A stretch of DNA of 64,000 bases from Sphingomonas sp. URHD0057 (lineage in GTDB: Bacteria; Pseudomonadota; Alphaproteobacteria; Sphingomonadales; Sphingomonadaceae), in assembly GCF_000620665.1 (NCBI RefSeq), contig NZ_JIAU01000007.1:62001-126000 (forward strand). The letters are read 5' to 3'. The notes below the pieces were generated by a model. That model ran no database searches. It was not told the DNA's origin and saw only the letters and a list, made by a program, of their open reading frames with translations. Each line of letters begins with the position of its first letter. Positions within the stretch are counted from its first letter, which is position 1. The position numbers and the translations under genes were made by a program. Shown piece by piece: positions 1 through 8,882 of this stretch.

Positions 1-321
1 AGCTTCGCCGACCGCTTCAGCCGCGCGATCTCAGAAGCCGAGCCGCAGACCTTCACCGCCAACATCCGCAAGGTCGAGCGCAAAGGACGCATCTTCCTCG
101 ACTGGCTGCGCAATCAGCGAGGGGCGACCGCGGTCATGCCGTTCTCGGCGCGCGCCCGCGAAGGGGCGCCCGTCGCCGCGCCGGTCGCATGGAGCGAGCT
201 CGGCAAATATGAGAGCGGACATCACTTCAGCATCCGCGACGCCGACCAGCTGCTGAAGCGCGCGAGCTCGAAGGTGCTTGCAGGTTGGGGCAAGGCCAAG
301 CAAGCCTTGCCCGATGCATAA
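1..321 (+). CDS. ligD: DNA ligase D, C-terminal end of the polymerase domain (partial)
   Basis: The frame is open from the first base and stops at 319-321, so only the last 106 residues are present. The segment KGRIFLDWLRNQRGATAV, followed by PFSARAREGAPVAAPV and a W-x-E-L, is the conserved C-terminal part of the primase/polymerase domain of LigD, the bacterial non-homologous end-joining ligase that works with Ku. The polymerase domain is therefore at the C terminus, as in many alphaproteobacterial LigD proteins. The stop overlaps the ATG of the next gene by 8 nt. The ligase and phosphoesterase domains would lie to the left of the window. Confidence 0.78.
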   Translation, partial: SFADRFSRAISEAEPQTFTANIRKVERKGRIFLDWLRNQRGATAVMPFSARAREGAPVAAPVAWSELGKYESGHHFSIRDADQLLKRASSKVLAGWGKAKQALPDA

Positions 322-2497
322 ATCCTCGGCGCTTCTCCCGCTCCTTTTCGTCCTCACCGCTGCTTCGCCGCCCGAGTCTTCGCGCTGGCGCGCCGAAGCG
401 TCTCGCGTGACGATCACTCGCGACGATTGGGGCATCGCGCACGTCCACGGACAGACGGACGCCGACGCGGTGTTCGGAATGATCTACGCGCAGGCCGAAG
501 ACGACTTCCCGCGGATCGAGGCGAACTATCTCACCAACCTCGGCCGAACCGCCGAAGCCGACGGCGAAAAAGCCATCTGGCAGGACCTCCGCGCCCGCCT
601 GTACGTCAGCGACGCCAAGCTCAAGGACGAATATGCCAAAAGTCCGGAGCCGATGCGCAAGCTCATGGACGCCTGGGCCGACGGGCTGAACTACTTCCTC
701 GCGACCCACCCCGACGTTCACCCACGGGCGATCAAGCGGTTCGAGCCTTGGATGGTGCTGAGCTTCACCGAAGGCAGCATCGGCGGCGACATCGAACGCA
801 TCGACCTGGACGCGTTGCAAGACTTCTACTCACCCGCTTCGCCGTCCGCGGGAGAAAGAGCGGATCGCTCACCCAGTCCCGAAGAGCGCGACGCGAAAGA
901 ACTGCAGGGGTCGAATGGCATTGCGATCGCGCCGTCACTGACCAGCGGCGGTCACGCGCTCCTGCTGATCAACCCGCACACCAGTCACTATTTTCGTTCG
1001 GAACAGCAGGTCACCAGCGACGAAGGGCTGAACGTCTACGGCGCGGCGACCTGGGGCCAGTTCTTCATCTACCAGGGCTTCAACGCCCATGCGGGCTGGA
1101 TGCACACGTCGAGCGGCGTCGATAATGTCGACGAGTTCTCCGAGGTGGTGGAGCAGAAGGGCAAGGGCCGCTGTTATCGTTACGGCGCGACCTGTCGTCC
1201 GCTCGGCGTTCGCCTTGTCACCATTCGGTACAAGCTGCCCAACGGGCGAATGACCACGCGCACGGTTACCACCTATTACACCCATCGCGGCCCGATCGTT
1301 CGCGCCGCGAACGGCCGCTGGATCGCGTTCGCAATGATGGATCGCCCGATTGAAGCGCTGCAGCAGAGCTTCAATCGCACCAAGGCCACCGATCTCGCCT
1401 CGTTCATGGAGGTCGCGCAACTGAAGGCCAACAGCTCGAACGACACTGTGTTCGCCGACGACAAGGGCGCGATCGCTTATCTTCATCCGCAGTTCGTGCC
1501 GAGCCGGGATGACCGCTTCGATTTCACCAAGCCGGTCGACGGCAGCAATCCGGTCACCGACTGGGGGAACCTGCACCGCCTGAGCTCGCTGCCCAACAGC
1601 ATCAGCCCGCCCAACGGCTGGGTACAGAACACCAATACCTGGCCCTATCGCGCCGCCGGCGCCTACAGCCCGGATCCGCGCTACTTCCCCAAATATATGG
1701 ATACGGTTGGGGAGAACTTTCGCGGCATCCACGTCCAGAAGCTGCTCACCGGAAGCCGCGGCTGGACGATCGAGCGGCTCCAGGGCGCTGCCTTCGATTC
1801 GTTTCAGCCCGGGTTCGCCGAGCTCGTGCCCGCGCTGGTTCGCGCTTACGATTTCTTGCCAACGAACGATCCGCGACGAGGGCGATTGGAGGCGCCGGTC
1901 GCGCTGTTGCGGTCGTGGGATTACCGGTGGAGCGCGGACTCGGTGGCGCAAACCGTCGCAACCTTGTCGGGCAACGCCCTCATCGTCGCGCTCAACCCGC
2001 CGGCGGACCAAGATAGCAATGTCTACATGGCGCGGCTGGCCCACGACACCACCGACGCACAGAAGGTCGCCGCGCTCGATGAGGCAGTCGGGCAGCTTCA
2101 GCGCGACTTCGGCCGTTGGCAGGTGCCGTGGGGCGAGATGAACCGGTTCCAGCGCATTTCGTCGTCGATCTCGCCGCGGTTCAGCGACGACGCGCCGAGC
2201 ATTCCGGTGCCGTTCGCTCAAGGAAAATACGGGTCGCTCGCGTCTTTCGAAATGCACGTGCCGAAGACGACCAAGCGCTTCTACGGCACCTACGGCAACA
2301 GCTTCGTCGCGGTGGTCGAATTCGGACCGCGCGTGCGGGCCCACGCCATCACGGCCGGCGGCGAAAGCGGCGATCCCAAATCGCCCCATTTCGACGACCA
2401 GGCCCAGCGCTACGCGTCAGGCAATCTGCGCGACGTCTATTTCTATCCTGATCAGCTGAACGGCCATACCGAACGGGTCTATCACCCCGGTGAGTGA
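314..2497 (+). CDS. Penicillin acylase family protein (N-terminal nucleophile hydrolase)
   Basis: This 727-residue protein has an N-terminal signal peptide (MHKSSALLPLLFVLTAAS), which is why ATG 314 is preferred over an upstream in-frame start inside ligD. The early stretch TRDDWGIAHVHG and the GSNGIAIAPS motif are typical of the penicillin/aculeacin/acyl-homoserine-lactone acylase family. Ser200 of GSN is the expected new N-terminal nucleophile after autocleavage into alpha and beta chains. A short polar linker (about residues 174-197) precedes the cleavage site, as the family requires. It would act in the periplasm, hydrolysing an amide-linked acyl group. The substrate (beta-lactam, AHL or another acyl amide) cannot be told from sequence. 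The 3' end meets pip convergently with no gap. Confidence 0.9.
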   Translation: MHKSSALLPLLFVLTAASPPESSRWRAEASRVTITRDDWGIAHVHGQTDADAVFGMIYAQAEDDFPRIEANYLTNLGRTAEADGEKAIWQDLRARLYVSDAKLKDEYAKSPEPMRKLMDAWADGLNYFLATHPDVHPRAIKRFEPWMVLSFTEGSIGGDIERIDLDALQDFYSPASPSAGERADRSPSPEERDAKELQGSNGIAIAPSLTSGGHALLLINPHTSHYFRSEQQVTSDEGLNVYGAATWGQFFIYQGFNAHAGWMHTSSGVDNVDEFSEVVEQKGKGRCYRYGATCRPLGVRLVTIRYKLPNGRMTTRTVTTYYTHRGPIVRAANGRWIAFAMMDRPIEALQQSFNRTKATDLASFMEVAQLKANSSNDTVFADDKGAIAYLHPQFVPSRDDRFDFTKPVDGSNPVTDWGNLHRLSSLPNSISPPNGWVQNTNTWPYRAAGAYSPDPRYFPKYMDTVGENFRGIHVQKLLTGSRGWTIERLQGAAFDSFQPGFAELVPALVRAYDFLPTNDPRRGRLEAPVALLRSWDYRWSADSVAQTVATLSGNALIVALNPPADQDSNVYMARLAHDTTDAQKVAALDEAVGQLQRDFGRWQVPWGEMNRFQRISSSISPRFSDDAPSIPVPFAQGKYGSLASFEMHVPKTTKRFYGTYGNSFVAVVEFGPRVRAHAITAGGESGDPKSPHFDDQAQRYASGNLRDVYFYPDQLNGHTERVYHPGE

Positions 2498-3472
2498 CTA
2501 GACCCCGGCGAACTTGTCGGTCGCGCGCACCAGCCCGTCGGTGACGCCCGGCTCGCTGAATAAGTGACCGCCGTCAGGGATAATGTTGAGCTCGACCTCG
2601 GGCCACGCCTGCTTCAAGCGCCACGCGGCGATCGGCGGGGTGCAGCTGTCGTGCCGTCCCTGGACGATCACGCCCGGAATCCCCCTGAGCCTGGTCGCAT
2701 CGCGCAACAGCTGGCCTTCGCCGAGCCAGCCGTGGCTGGCCATGTAATGGTTCTCGATCCGTGCCACCGCGACCGCCACTTCGGGCGAGGTGAAATGTTC
2801 GACCGTCTCCGGGCTTGGAAGCAAAGTGACGATGTCGCCTTCCCACTTGCTCCACGCCTTGGCCGCGGTCAGCTGCTCGTCCTTGTCGTCACTGGTCAGG
2901 CGCTTGCGGTAGGCTTCGACCAAATCGCCGCGCTCGCCTTCGGGGATCGGCGCCAGGAACTCCTCGAACTTGTCGGGATAGATCTGCGATGCGCCGCCGT
3001 CCTTGTACATCCAGTCGATCTCATATTGGTCGAACAGGAAGATTCCGCGCAGCACCAGCTCGGTCGTGCGCTCGGGGTATTTCTCGGCATAAGCGAGCGC
3101 GAGCGTCGAACCCCAGCTGCCGCCGAACACCTGCCATTTGTCGACCTTGGCGACTTGTGTGCGCAGCTTCTCGATATCCTCGACCAGGTCCCAGGTCGTG
3201 TTGTTGTCGAGGCTCGCATAGGGCGTCGACTTGCCGCAGCCGCGCTGGTCGAACACCAGGATCTTGTACTTCTCGGGATGGAACTGACGACGGTGGTCGG
3301 GGCTCGAGCCGCCGCCGGGCCCGCCGTGGAGGAACACGACCGGCTTGCCGTCGGCATTGCCGCTTAGCTCCCAATAAAGGGTGTGGCCGTCGCCGACGTC
3401 GAGCATGCCGGTCTCATAGGGCTCGATCTCGGGATAGAGCGTGCGGCGCGTGCGGGTCTGGGCGTCGGGCAC
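2498..3472 (-). CDS. pip: Proline iminopeptidase (alpha/beta hydrolase)
   Basis: This 324-residue cytoplasmic peptidase of the S33 family releases N-terminal proline from peptides. The HGGPGGG oxyanion motif, the nucleophile elbow GGSWGS (Ser119), the acid in GRHDSC (Asp275) and the base in DGGHLF (His303) are all present. I start it at GTG 3472 because AAAGGA lies at normal spacing just upstream and the product then begins MPDAQTRTRR. A longer frame would run into gshA. It lies 11 nt downstream of gshA on the same strand, so it is probably the last gene of an rsmE-gshA-pip transcript. Confidence 0.93.
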   Translation of the reverse strand: MPDAQTRTRRTLYPEIEPYETGMLDVGDGHTLYWELSGNADGKPVVFLHGGPGGGSSPDHRRQFHPEKYKILVFDQRGCGKSTPYASLDNNTTWDLVEDIEKLRTQVAKVDKWQVFGGSWGSTLALAYAEKYPERTTELVLRGIFLFDQYEIDWMYKDGGASQIYPDKFEEFLAPIPEGERGDLVEAYRKRLTSDDKDEQLTAAKAWSKWEGDIVTLLPSPETVEHFTSPEVAVAVARIENHYMASHGWLGEGQLLRDATRLRGIPGVIVQGRHDSCTPPIAAWRLKQAWPEVELNIIPDGGHLFSEPGVTDGLVRATDKFAGV

Positions 3473-3483
3473 GGGCGGTCCTT

Positions 3484-4869
3484 TCAGAAGCTGAATTCGG
3501 AATAGATGCGTCGGACGTCGCCGTGCCACTCGTTCTCGAACTTGTCGAGCAAGCGATCGGCCGGCGTCATCCCGGTTGCGACGACCTCGCGCAGCGGGTC
3601 GAGGAAGCCGCCTTCATTGTCGCCGGCGCTGTTCAACTGGGCGCGGTTGGTGAGGCCCGTCGCGGCAATCTCGAGTACCTCGCCGGCGAATTCGCGCATC
3701 GAGCGCCCGCCGGGCGTCTGCGCATCCAGCGCCAGGCGCGGCACTTCGTGGCGCAGTTTCTCCCGCTCGGCGATGGTCCAATGCTTGACCAGGTCCCAAG
3801 CCGAGTTGAGCGCGCTGTCGTCGTAGAGCAGCCCGACCCACAAGGCCGGAAGTCCACAAATCCGGCCCCAGCGGCCGCCATCGGCGCCGCGCATCTCGAG
3901 GAAGCTCTTCAACCGCACTTCCGGGAACGCCGTCGACAAATGATCGACCCAATCGGTCACGAGCGGCTTCTCGCCCGGCATTTGCGGCAGCTTGCCGTCG
4001 AGGAAAGCGCGAAAACTTTCGCCGGCGACATCGATGTACCGGCCCTCGCGGTAGACGAAGTACATCGGCACATCGAGCATGTAGTCGCAATAGCGCTCGT
4101 AGCCGAAGCCATCCTCGAACACGAACGGCAGCATGCCGGTGCGGTCGGGGTCGGTGTCCTCCCAGATGTGGCTGCGGAAGCTCTTGAAGCCGTTGGGCTT
4201 GCCCTCGGTCAGCGGCGAGTTCGCGAACAAGGCAGTCGCCACCGGCTGAAGCGCGAGCCCGACGCGGAACTTCTTCACCATGTCGGCCTCGGACGCATAA
4301 TCGAGGTTCACCTGGATGGTGCAGGTCCGCAGCATCATGTCGAGCCCGAGGCCGCCGACCTTGGGCATATAGTTGAGCATGACCTGGTAGCGGCCCTTGG
4401 GCATGACTGGCAGCTCGGCGCGGGTCTTGTCCGGCCACATGCCGAGCCCGAGGAAGCCGAGCCCGAGGCGGTCGCCGATCATCTTGCACTGGCCGAGGTG
4501 GCGCGCCGCCTCCGCGCAGGTCTGGTGGAGGTTCTGGAGTGCCGCGCCCGACAGCTCGAACTGGCCGGCGGGCTCGAGGCTGATGGTGCCGTCGGCGCCG
4601 CTCAGCGCAATCACGTTTTCTTGTCCGTTCGGGCCGGTCTCGCGCACCGGCGCCCAGCCGAATTCGGTCAGGCCCATCAGGAGGTCGCGGATGCCGCCCT
4701 TCTCGTCGTAGCTCGGCGCGCGATGGTCGTCGCAGCGAAACACGAACTTCTCGTGCTCGGTGCCGATCCGCCAATCGTCGCGCGGCTTCTCGCCGCCGGA
4801 GAAGACGGCGAGCAGGTCGGCACGGCTTTCGATCGGCGGGCCGTACCCCGTGTCGGTGCGCTGGGTCAT
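3484..4869 (-). CDS. gshA: Glutamate-cysteine ligase (plant/alphaproteobacterial type)
   Basis: The 461-residue enzyme makes gamma-glutamylcysteine from glutamate and cysteine with ATP, the first step of glutathione synthesis. It belongs to the GCS2/plant-type class: the IGTEHEKFVF segment near residue 36 carries the conserved glutamates, and the blocks around GRYQVMLNYMPKVG and LDYASEADMVKK match that class. The length is normal. It follows rsmE by about 50 nt and precedes pip on the same strand, so co-transcription is likely. No redox-sensing element is visible upstream. Confidence 0.95.
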   Translation of the reverse strand: MTQRTDTGYGPPIESRADLLAVFSGGEKPRDDWRIGTEHEKFVFRCDDHRAPSYDEKGGIRDLLMGLTEFGWAPVRETGPNGQENVIALSGADGTISLEPAGQFELSGAALQNLHQTCAEAARHLGQCKMIGDRLGLGFLGLGMWPDKTRAELPVMPKGRYQVMLNYMPKVGGLGLDMMLRTCTIQVNLDYASEADMVKKFRVGLALQPVATALFANSPLTEGKPNGFKSFRSHIWEDTDPDRTGMLPFVFEDGFGYERYCDYMLDVPMYFVYREGRYIDVAGESFRAFLDGKLPQMPGEKPLVTDWVDHLSTAFPEVRLKSFLEMRGADGGRWGRICGLPALWVGLLYDDSALNSAWDLVKHWTIAEREKLRHEVPRLALDAQTPGGRSMREFAGEVLEIAATGLTNRAQLNSAGDNEGGFLDPLREVVATGMTPADRLLDKFENEWHGDVRRIYSEFSF

Positions 4870-4919
4870 GCGGCGGCGGTGGTTAGCGGCGCTCCATCAC
4901 CCGCGCCAGCCTTTCCCGC

Positions 4920-5669
4920 TTATGGAGCAACAAGCCAGTCCCCGGCGACCGCCATGTAGATGGCGAGCGCCGCGAGCGCGGCGGTCTCGGCGCGGAGGAT
5001 GCGCGGGCCGAGCGAGATCGCGATGCTGTTGGGCGCAGCACGGATGGCGACGCGCTCCTCGTCGGTGAAGCCGCCCTCGGGACCGACCAGAATCAGCGCC
5101 GGTCCGGGCTTGAAGGCGGTGGCGGCGTGCTCGCCCCCGTTTTCATCGGCAAAATAGAATGTGCGCTCGTGGTCACGGCCCTTGAGCAACGCCTCGAGCG
5201 AGAGCGGTTCGGCTATGTGCGGGACGCTGGTGCGGTTGCACTGCTCCGCCGCCTCGATGGCGATCGCTTCCAGCCGTTCCAATTTTACCCGCTCGACGAT
5301 GGTCCGGCGAGTGATCACCGGCATCAGCCGCGCGACACCGAGCTCGGTCGCCTTCTCGACCAGCCAGTCGGTCGGGGACCGTTTGACGGGCGCAAATGCG
5401 AGCCAGCAATCAGGCACGGCTTCCTGGTCGCCGGTCTTGCGCTCGATAGTGAGCGTCATGCGCTTCTTGCCCGCATCGCTGACACGGGCCAGCCATTCGC
5501 CCGACGCCCCATCGAACAGCAGTGCCTGATCTCCGGTCTTCAGGCGCATGACGTTGCCGAGATAATTGGCCTGGCCCCCGTCGAGCTCGAGCGAAACGCC
5601 GGGTCCGAGCGGACCGGGCACGAACAGCCGCGGCAAGCTCTTCGGCGGCCAGGCGGGGGTTGCGGGCAC
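4920..5669 (-). CDS. rsmE: 16S rRNA (uracil-1498-N3)-methyltransferase RsmE
   Basis: This 249-residue SPOUT-class methyltransferase modifies U1498 of 16S rRNA. The N-terminal PUA-like part (PRLFVPGPL, NYLGNVMRLKTGD) and the C-terminal knot with LVGPEGGFT and SLGPRILRAETAA identify it. The start is GTG 5669. A TTG at 5636 would give the more compact MPRLFVPG start and has GAAGAG just upstream, so the first 11 residues are uncertain. A palindromic repeat lies immediately upstream. It is probably the first gene of a run with gshA and pip. Confidence 0.93.
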   Translation of the reverse strand: MPATPAWPPKSLPRLFVPGPLGPGVSLELDGGQANYLGNVMRLKTGDQALLFDGASGEWLARVSDAGKKRMTLTIERKTGDQEAVPDCWLAFAPVKRSPTDWLVEKATELGVARLMPVITRRTIVERVKLERLEAIAIEAAEQCNRTSVPHIAEPLSLEALLKGRDHERTFYFADENGGEHAATAFKPGPALILVGPEGGFTDEERVAIRAAPNSIAISLGPRILRAETAALAALAIYMAVAGDWLVAP

Positions 5670-5684
5670 GATGCCCGCCTACGT

Positions 5685-5706
5685 CATTCCCGCTCGTGCG
5701 GGAATG
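5685..5706. repeat. Dispersed palindromic repeat, family A (CATTCCCGC type)
   Basis: Perfect 9-bp inverted repeat CATTCCCGC-tcgt-GCGGGAATG between rsmE and the next minus-strand gene. The same core recurs at 25814-25841 and twice at 41904-41973, always in spacers, so it is a dispersed REP-like element. It may also act as an RNA hairpin downstream of the secreted-protein gene that ends at 5713. Confidence 0.8.
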
Positions 5707-5712
5707 CCCGTC

Positions 5713-6036
5713 TCAGCCGTTAGGATTGCCGGGGTCGCGGAAAGGATCGGTATGGCCGTTGCAACCGCCCAAGTCCCCGGGACTGAAGTCCTGCGGGTCA
5801 AGGTCGAAGATCTGCATTGTATGACCCCAGTTTTGCACCCTTCCGCCAGGGCCATTGGGGCCGTCAATAGGCGCGGTCGGATCGTCATTCTGGCCTGAAA
5901 ATTTGCAGATCGAGACCCCGTTCGAAAAGTCTTCCTTGGGGTTCTTGGTGCTGCCGTTAACTTCGCCGGCGAGCGCCGCGGAAGACCAGGCGGCGACGCC
6001 GATGGAAAGCATTGCCAAGCGAGTAGCTTTCGTCAT
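5713..6036 (-). CDS. Hypothetical small exported protein
   Basis: The 107-residue product starts MTKATRLAML and has a clear signal peptide that would be cut after ...SSAALA. The start at 6036 is supported by an AAGGGG ribosome-binding site 6-11 nt upstream; an earlier in-frame start adds 12 residues that are not signal-like. The mature part is Gly/Pro/Asp/Asn-rich, with one pair of cysteines (SICKF and GGCNG) that could form a disulfide. I recognise no domain. It is divergent from ubiA with about 115 bp between the starts. Confidence 0.7.
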   Translation of the reverse strand: MTKATRLAMLSIGVAAWSSAALAGEVNGSTKNPKEDFSNGVSICKFSGQNDDPTAPIDGPNGPGGRVQNWGHTMQIFDLDPQDFSPGDLGGCNGHTDPFRDPGNPNG

Positions 6037-6152
6037 GTCGGACCCCTTCGTTGAAGGATACAGGCGACTCACGCGCCTGCGCTGAATACTCCTCGAACCG
6101 ATGTATCAGACACTTAACGAAGGTGAGGGTCATCATTACAGGCTCCAGCGAC

Positions 6153-7067
6153 GTGACCATTCGCAGCGACATCGTCCCCGACAGCGAGCGGCGCGGCTTC
6201 ATCGGCGCGCTGCCGCCGCGGCTGAGGCCGTATGCGTCGCTGATGCGGCTCGACCGGCCCATCGGGACGTGGCTGCTTTACTGGCCGTGCGCGTGGAGTG
6301 TCGCGTTGGCGGGCATCGGCGGTCGCTGGGACCTGTTCCTGTGGCTGGCGCTCGGCGCGTTCGCGATGCGCAGCGCGGGCTGCGTCTATAACGACATCGT
6401 CGACCGCGATCTGGATAAGCGGGTTGAGCGAACCCGCCTGAGGCCGCTGGCGAGTGGCCGCGTGTCGCTGCGCTCGGCCTGGATTTTGATCGCGCTGCTG
6501 TGCGCGATCGGGCTGGCTGTTCTTCTCCAGCTCAACCTCACGGCAGCAGTTGTCGCGCTGGCCAGCATCGCGCCGGTCGCGGCTTATCCCTTCATGAAAC
6601 GGATCACGTGGTGGCCGCAGGCGTGGCTTGGGCTGGTGTTCTCGTGGGGCGCGCTGGTCGGCTGGCCGGCGGTCACGGGCACCCTCGGCTGGACTCCGTT
6701 CTTGTTGTGGTTCGGAAGCATCGCCTGGGTCGTCGGCTACGACACGCTCTACGCGATCCAGGACATCGAGGATGACGCGCTGGTCGGGGTCAAATCATCG
6801 GCGCGGCGCCTCGGCGACAATGCGCCGCTCGGTGTGGGACTCTTCTATGCGGCCGCGATCGCACTGTGGGGCGCGGCGATCTGGTCGGTGCGTCCCGATT
6901 GGCTGGCGCTGATCGCGCTCGTTCCCGCCGCAGCGCACCTCGCCAACCAGGCGCTGCGTGCCGATCCGAAGGATGGCGCGCTGGCGCTTCGCCTGTTTCG
7001 TTCGAACCGCACCTGCGGCTTGCTCGTCCTTCTGGCCATGCTGGTCGTCGGCCTTTCGCCGCGCTAG
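6153..7067 (+). CDS. ubiA: 4-hydroxybenzoate polyprenyltransferase
   Basis: This is the integral membrane prenyltransferase that attaches the polyprenyl tail to 4-hydroxybenzoate in ubiquinone synthesis. Both Asp-rich motifs are visible, NDIVDRDLD in the first half and DTLYAIQDIEDD in the second, with about eight hydrophobic segments and the MRLDRPIGTWLLYWP entry typical of UbiA. I chose GTG 6153 (304 residues), because the protein then begins close to the conserved region. In-frame alternatives further upstream would overlap the divergent promoter region, and no strong ribosome-binding site decides between them. pmbA begins 11 nt after its stop. Confidence 0.93.
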   Translation: MTIRSDIVPDSERRGFIGALPPRLRPYASLMRLDRPIGTWLLYWPCAWSVALAGIGGRWDLFLWLALGAFAMRSAGCVYNDIVDRDLDKRVERTRLRPLASGRVSLRSAWILIALLCAIGLAVLLQLNLTAAVVALASIAPVAAYPFMKRITWWPQAWLGLVFSWGALVGWPAVTGTLGWTPFLLWFGSIAWVVGYDTLYAIQDIEDDALVGVKSSARRLGDNAPLGVGLFYAAAIALWGAAIWSVRPDWLALIALVPAAAHLANQALRADPKDGALALRLFRSNRTCGLLVLLAMLVVGLSPR

Positions 7068-7078
7068 GCGCCCGTCGC

Positions 7079-8428
7079 ATGCAATCCCCAGAAGCCGCCA
7101 GGAACATCGCCGAGTCCCTGGTCGAACGCGGTATCGCCGCTGGAGCGACCGCCGCCGACGCACTCTATGCCGGCGATCGCTCGTCGAGCGTCGAAGTCCG
7201 CCTCGGCCAGCTCGACAGCGTCGACCGCTCCGAAGGCGAGCAGATTGGCCTCCGGCTGTTCGACGGCCGGCGCTCCGCCACCGTCGCTTCGTCGGACCTT
7301 TCCGAAGATGTGCTGGCGACCCTGGTCGAGCGCTGCCTGGCGATGGCGCGCGAAGCACCCGAGGACGCTTTTGCCGGGCTCGCGCCGTCGGAGCTGCTTC
7401 AGCGCGGCGAGCCCGCCTCGCTCGACCTCGTCGACGACCACGGCGAGCCGGATCCCCAGGCCCTCCGGGCACGGGCGTTCGAGGCGGAGGCCGCCGCGCT
7501 TGCCGTCCCGGGCGTGACCAACTCGAGCGGCGGCAGTGCCAGCGCGTCCGGAAGCACCATCGCTCTTGCAACGTCGGGGGGCTTTTCCGGCGCCTATCGC
7601 CGCACTGGGCACGGCTGTTCGGTGACGGTCGTCGCGGGCGAAGGCGCGACCATGCAGCGCGACTATGCCTGGCACAGCGCGCATCATCTCGAGGACCTCG
7701 ATCCCGCTGCCGACATCGGCCGAAGGGCCGGGACACGCGCCGTGTCGCGGCTCAATCCCGCGCGGCCCAGGCCCGGCAAATATCGGGTCCTGTTCGACCC
7801 GCGCGTCGCCTCCAGCCTGCTCGGCCATTTCGCCGGCGCGATCAGCGGGGCGGCGATCGCCCGCAAGACCAGCTTCCTGCTCGACAAGCTCGGCGCCCAG
7901 ATCTTCGCTTCAGGCGTGGTGATCGTCGACGACCCGCTTCGTCCCCGCGGCCTGCGCTCCCGGCCTTTCGACGGCGAAGGCGTGCGCGTCGCGCGCTCGA
8001 ACATCGTTCGGGATGGAATCCTCGCCAGCTGGATGGCGGAAAGCGAGTCGGCGCGGCAGCTCGGCATCCGTCCGACCGGCCACGCCGCGCGCGGCGCGGG
8101 CGGCTCGCCCGGTTCCGCACCCAGCAATTTCTACTTTGAGCCAGGGCCGCGCAGCCGCGCGGAATTGCTCGGCGCCTTTCCCGAGGCGCTGCTGGTCGTC
8201 GAGCTGATCGGCCAGGGCGTGAATTCGGTGACCGGCGATTACAGCCGCGGCGCGGTCGGCTTCATGGTGCGCGGCGGTGAAATCGCCGAGCCGGTCGCGG
8301 AGATCACGATCGCTTCGAACCTCATCGACATGTTCGCGACGCTCGAGCCTGGCTCCGACCTCCAGTTCCGGCGCGGCATGGATGCGCCGACCTTGCTCAT
8401 TCCGGAAATGACGGTGGCGGCGGCTTAG
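7079..8428 (+). CDS. pmbA: TldE/PmbA-type metalloprotease component
   Basis: The 449-residue protein belongs to the TldD/PmbA (U62) family. TldD and TldE form a heterodimeric protease that clips unfolded or modified peptides. TldE contributes to the complex and lacks the metal-binding HExxxH, and I see no such motif here. Family blocks include SSSVEVRLGQLDSVDRSEG near the N terminus, SFLLDKLGAQIFA in the middle and GVNSVTGDYSRGAVGFMVRGG near the C terminus. ATG 7079 is 11 nt after ubiA. The stop overlaps that of the convergent CoA-binding protein gene by 2 nt. Confidence 0.9.
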   Translation: MQSPEAARNIAESLVERGIAAGATAADALYAGDRSSSVEVRLGQLDSVDRSEGEQIGLRLFDGRRSATVASSDLSEDVLATLVERCLAMAREAPEDAFAGLAPSELLQRGEPASLDLVDDHGEPDPQALRARAFEAEAAALAVPGVTNSSGGSASASGSTIALATSGGFSGAYRRTGHGCSVTVVAGEGATMQRDYAWHSAHHLEDLDPAADIGRRAGTRAVSRLNPARPRPGKYRVLFDPRVASSLLGHFAGAISGAAIARKTSFLLDKLGAQIFASGVVIVDDPLRPRGLRSRPFDGEGVRVARSNIVRDGILASWMAESESARQLGIRPTGHAARGAGGSPGSAPSNFYFEPGPRSRAELLGAFPEALLVVELIGQGVNSVTGDYSRGAVGFMVRGGEIAEPVAEITIASNLIDMFATLEPGSDLQFRRGMDAPTLLIPEMTVAAA

Positions 8429-8862
8429 GCCTCGGCGGCGATCCGCGGAATGCCGAGCCGGGGAATCTCGATCTTCGGGCAACGGTCCATCACGACTTTG
8501 AGCCCGGCTGCTTCGGCGCGCGCCGCGGCCTCTTCGTTAATGACCCCGAGCTGCATCCACACCGCCTTCGCGCCGACGAAGATGGCCTGGTCGACCGCTT
8601 CGCCCGCCGCTTCGGGGCGGCGGAAAATATCGACGATGTCGATCGGAACGCCGATCTGCGCCAGCTCGCGCCAGACGAACTCGCCATGAACGTGCTCGCC
8701 GGTGATCTGGGGGTTCACCGGAATGACGCGATAGCCCGAATCCTGAAGGAATTTCATCACGCCGTAGGACGCGCGGTCGGGGCGGTCCGAGGTGCCGACC
8801 ATGGCGATCGTACGCGCATTCTTCAGGAGTTTGGCGATATCCTCGTCGCGGGTCAGCGGCAC
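8425..8862 (-). CDS. CoA-binding domain protein (YccU-like)
   Basis: This 145-residue protein has a single Rossmann-type CoA-binding domain: the glycine-rich entry RTIAMVGTSDRPDRASYGV, then YRVIPVNPQ and VDIFRRPEAAGEAVDQA, as in the YccU family. The conserved C-terminal MDRCPKIE cysteine segment is present. GTG 8862 is chosen because GAAAGGAACG sits just upstream; a much longer frame overlaps mrp and is not protein-like. It lies 20 nt downstream of mrp on the same strand, so the two are probably co-transcribed. The physiological role is unknown. Confidence 0.88.
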   Translation of the reverse strand: MPLTRDEDIAKLLKNARTIAMVGTSDRPDRASYGVMKFLQDSGYRVIPVNPQITGEHVHGEFVWRELAQIGVPIDIVDIFRRPEAAGEAVDQAIFVGAKAVWMQLGVINEEAAARAEAAGLKVVMDRCPKIEIPRLGIPRIAAEA

Positions 8863-8882
8863 TTGCGTTCCTTTCACTCGGC

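Noticed and set aside
935-2389. 484-codon minus-strand frame inside the acylase gene
   Set aside because: The acylase has a signal peptide and the GSN nucleophile in frame; the antisense product has no recognisable fold.
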